A DNA stretch of 15,046 nt. Source: an uncultured Clostridia bacterium. Its GTDB lineage: Bacteria; Bacillota; Clostridia; Oscillospirales; Oscillospiraceae. The notes under the pieces are model-generated. The model worked only from the letters and a program-made list of their open reading frames with translations, searched no databases and was not told the DNA's origin. The position numbers and the translations under genes were made by a program. Location: contig CALEQS010000130.1 of NCBI GenBank assembly GCA_937907975.1, positions 1 through 15,046 of the forward strand, given 5' to 3'. Shown one piece after another: positions 13,290 through 15,046 of this stretch (the stretch's first letter is position 1; every line of letters begins with the position of its first letter).

Positions 13290-13318
13290 ATTATAGCATT
13301 TTCAAAGGGCTTTGTGAA
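13290..13318 (-). promoter_or_regulatory. Sigma-A type promoter for the transketolase operon
   Basis: On the minus strand TTCACA (13318-13313), a 17-nt spacer and TATAAT (13295-13290), preceded by TGC to give an extended -10. The leader would be about 34 nt. The -35 lies only 12 bp beyond the T run of the transporter's terminator. Confidence 0.87.
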
Positions 13319-13330
13319 TAGCATTTCAAT

Positions 13331-13369
13331 AAAAAGAGCGCCGCCGCACTCACTTGAGTGCGGCGGCGC
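13331..13369 (-). terminator. Strong terminator after the OFA transporter gene
   Basis: A perfect 14-bp, very GC-rich stem (13338-13351 with 13356-13369) with loop ACTT, followed on the minus strand by TCTTTTTATT. It insulates the transketolase promoter from upstream transcription. Confidence 0.92.
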
Positions 13370-13392
13370 CGGATGTACGCAGAAGGAAGAAC

Positions 13393-14628
13393 TCAGTTCT
13401 TCTTGGACGTTGCGCGGTAGACGAAGGTCAGCACCAGACCGGCTACGGCGATGCACAGGGAGATCACAAAGGCCATGGTGTAGGTACCGGTGGCGTTGTG
13501 CACCTTGGTCAGGATAGTGGGGCCGACGATGCCGGCCAGGCAGAAGCCGATCCACATGATGCCGTAGTTCACGGTGTTGTTCTTCTGGCCGAACTGGTCG
13601 GTGCAGAAGCCGGGGAACACGCCCATAAAGGTGCCAAAGCAGATGCCGATCAGCACAACACCCACGGCAAACAGCGTCATGGCACCGGTCAGGCTGGCGC
13701 CCAGCAGGGCGGCAAGGCCGACCAGGGCGACGACCAGAGCGATGGTCAGGGTGTTGATGCGGCCCAGCTTATCGCTGAGGGAGCCGGCGACCAGACGGCC
13801 GGCGGTGTTGAACAGGCACAGCACGCTGACGAACAGAGTGGCGGTGGCGGGAGCGGCATTCACCATGTTGATGGCGATGCCCTTGGCCTGAGAGATGATC
13901 ATCATGCCGAAGGTGCCGCCGCAGGTCAGCATCAGCAGCATGACATAGAAGATGGGCATTTTCAGCATCTCGACAGGGGTCTTGTCGTTGGCCTTCTTAC
14001 CGGCGGCGACAGGAGCCACATAGCCGGTGGGCACGAAGCCGGCGGGGCACTTCTGCATGATGAAGGCGCCGACGCAGATGATGACGAGGAACACGATGCC
14101 GAGGATCTTGAAGGTGGCGCGGGCGCCGAAGGCGTTGCTCAACGCATCGGCCAGAGGGGCAAAGATGACGGAGCTGATGCCGTAGAATGCAGTGGTCATG
14201 CCGCCGACCATGCCGCGCTTGTCGGGGAAGAACTTGATGGTGTTGCTGATGGTGCAGCCGTAAACAAAGCTCAGGCCAAGGCCGAGGACGATGCCATACC
14301 AGAAAGTCAGATTTCCCACGCTTTTTGCGAAGCCGCAGGCAAACATACCAAGGCCGAACATCAGGCCGCCCACAAACATGACCCAGCGGGGGCCATACTT
14401 GTCGTTCAGCAGGCCGCCGATGATCATGCTGATGAAGCCCACCGCGTTGGCAGTGGAGAACACGGAGGCCATAGCACTGGCCTCCACGCCCAGCTCGGTG
14501 GCCATGGGAGCGGACAGGCTGCTCCAGGCGTACATGGAGCCGACACACAGGTTGATGAGGCAGCTCGCGATCAGAATGACCCAGCGCTTTTTCGTCAGCG
14601 CCGCGGTCTGTTCAGGGGTCATACCCAT
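13393..14628 (-). CDS. MFS transporter of the oxalate/formate antiporter (OFA) family
   Basis: A 12-helix membrane transporter of 411 residues. The first helix (about 16-36), the helix 2-3 loop motif DKYGPR (76-81), FFPDKRGMVGG (133-143) and the helix 8-9 loop SDKLGR (285-290) are typical of the OFA branch of the major facilitator superfamily, whose best known member is OxlT of Oxalobacter. A hydrophilic central loop covers about 193-222. Substrate cannot be read from sequence; family members carry oxalate, formate, pyruvate-like or other small carboxylates, and no oxalate-degrading gene is nearby. ATG 14628 is chosen because AAAGGAG lies 10 nt upstream; a second ATG two codons later is too far. 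It is a single-gene unit with its own promoter and terminator, divergent from a nitroreductase. Confidence 0.9.
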   Translation of the reverse strand: MGMTPEQTAALTKKRWVILIASCLINLCVGSMYAWSSLSAPMATELGVEASAMASVFSTANAVGFISMIIGGLLNDKYGPRWVMFVGGLMFGLGMFACGFAKSVGNLTFWYGIVLGLGLSFVYGCTISNTIKFFPDKRGMVGGMTTAFYGISSVIFAPLADALSNAFGARATFKILGIVFLVIICVGAFIMQKCPAGFVPTGYVAPVAAGKKANDKTPVEMLKMPIFYVMLLMLTCGGTFGMMIISQAKGIAINMVNAAPATATLFVSVLCLFNTAGRLVAGSLSDKLGRINTLTIALVVALVGLAALLGASLTGAMTLFAVGVVLIGICFGTFMGVFPGFCTDQFGQKNNTVNYGIMWIGFCLAGIVGPTILTKVHNATGTYTMAFVISLCIAVAGLVLTFVYRATSKKN

Positions 14629-14681
14629 TGAAGAAACACTCCTTTTCTCGTATTAGAATAAAGAACCGCAATGATACCTAT

Positions 14682-14710
14682 ACGATAGCATTTTGTGACT
14701 GACAAGTCAA
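14682..14710 (-). promoter_or_regulatory. Sigma-A type promoter for the OFA transporter
   Basis: On the minus strand TTGACT (14710-14705), a 17-nt spacer and TATCGT (14687-14682), with TGC before it as an extended -10. A palindrome TGACAAGTCA (14700-14709) overlaps the -35 box and could be an operator. Confidence 0.75.
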
Positions 14711-14755
14711 TACAAATTCCGTCATAGAAGTCCCTCAAGCGTAGGAAAAATCTGC

Positions 14756-14784
14756 TTGTACGGGGACAAAATACTGTGTATAAT
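14756..14784 (+). promoter_or_regulatory. Probable promoter for the nitroreductase gene
   Basis: A perfect TATAAT (14779-14784) with a weak -35 TTGTAC (14756-14761) 17 nt upstream. The weak -35 suggests an activator or low basal use. An AGGAGG site follows about 20 nt downstream. Confidence 0.68.
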
Positions 14785-14818
14785 AGTGTCAGAAATACAA
14801 AAACAGGAGGTAATTTGT

Positions 14819-15046
14819 ATGAACGCTGTTTTGCAGGCTATGGAGGAGCGCCGGAGCGTGCGCGCCTATCAGGACAAGCCGGTGCCCCGGGATGTGATCG
14901 AACGCATCTGCGAAGCGGGAACCTATGCCCCCACTGGCATGGGCTTTCAGTCCCCTATCATTCTGGCGGTGACGAACAGGCAGCTGCGGGACAGGCTCTC
15001 TGCCATGAATGCCCGCATCATGGGCCGGGACGCGGATCCCTTCTAT
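14819..15046 (+). CDS. Nitroreductase-family flavoprotein, N-terminal part (3' end outside window)
   Basis: FMN-dependent oxidoreductase family that reduces nitro compounds, quinones or other substrates with NAD(P)H. Only the first 76 residues are present. The opening ERRSVRAY (10-17), where the Arg-Arg-Ser binds the FMN phosphate, followed by APTGMGFQ (37-44), is typical; members often read APSAxNxQ at the second site. ATG at 14819 has a textbook AGGAGGT (14805-14811) 7 nt upstream. The gene is transcribed away from the OFA transporter across a 190-bp shared region. Physiological substrate is unknown, and the missing C-terminal half is needed to place it in a subfamily. Confidence 0.92.
   Translation, partial: MNAVLQAMEERRSVRAYQDKPVPRDVIERICEAGTYAPTGMGFQSPIILAVTNRQLRDRLSAMNARIMGRDADPFY

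Noticed and set aside
13250..13555. Upstream extension of the N-terminal transketolase subunit
   Set aside because: It crosses the promoter, the transporter terminator and the transporter's 3' end; the product part has no similarity to transketolase.

Overview
The window looks like a chromosomal stretch from a GC-rich member of the Clostridia, most likely an Oscillospiraceae-type gut bacterium. That placement is inference. It rests on strong AGGAGG-type ribosome binding sites, sigma-A promoters (TTGACA-17-TATAAT type), a transketolase split into two genes, an xpaC-telA pair, a ROK glucokinase and short intergenic gaps with hairpin terminators. I see no rRNA, tRNA, CRISPR array, transposase, integrase or phage gene.

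Layout. 1-4288 (+): the C-terminal end of an ABC-F ATPase, a ROK glucokinase, then trkA and trkH for potassium uptake, closely spaced and probably co-transcribed. A bidirectional terminator at 4295-4329 separates these from four minus-strand genes read from 8347 down to 4328: an XpaC-family membrane protein, TelA, a secreted TPM-domain protein with a Gly/Pro/His-rich tail, and GluQ-RS. At 8387-8478 two consensus-like promoters diverge, one for xpaC-telA and one for threonine ammonia-lyase (ilvA, +). A 269-bp non-coding gap with strong inverted repeats follows, then rpe and recR (+). They converge on the two-gene transketolase operon (13249 down to 11464, -). An OFA-family MFS transporter (14628-13393, -) lies upstream of it and diverges from a nitroreductase gene that runs off the right edge (14819-15046, +).

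How the genes fit together. Most are housekeeping: potassium homeostasis, glucose phosphorylation, the non-oxidative pentose phosphate pathway (rpe and split transketolase, on opposite strands), threonine deamination, recombinational repair and tRNA modification. The accessory part is the xpaC-telA-TPM cluster, whose families have been linked to envelope or toxic-compound stress but lack a settled biochemical role. I found no clearly new multi-gene system. The best leads are the ilvA-rpe gap, with mutually exclusive hairpins, the xpaC-telA-TPM cluster with its repeat-expanded tail, and an ABC-F protein with Gln in place of the Walker B catalytic Glu.
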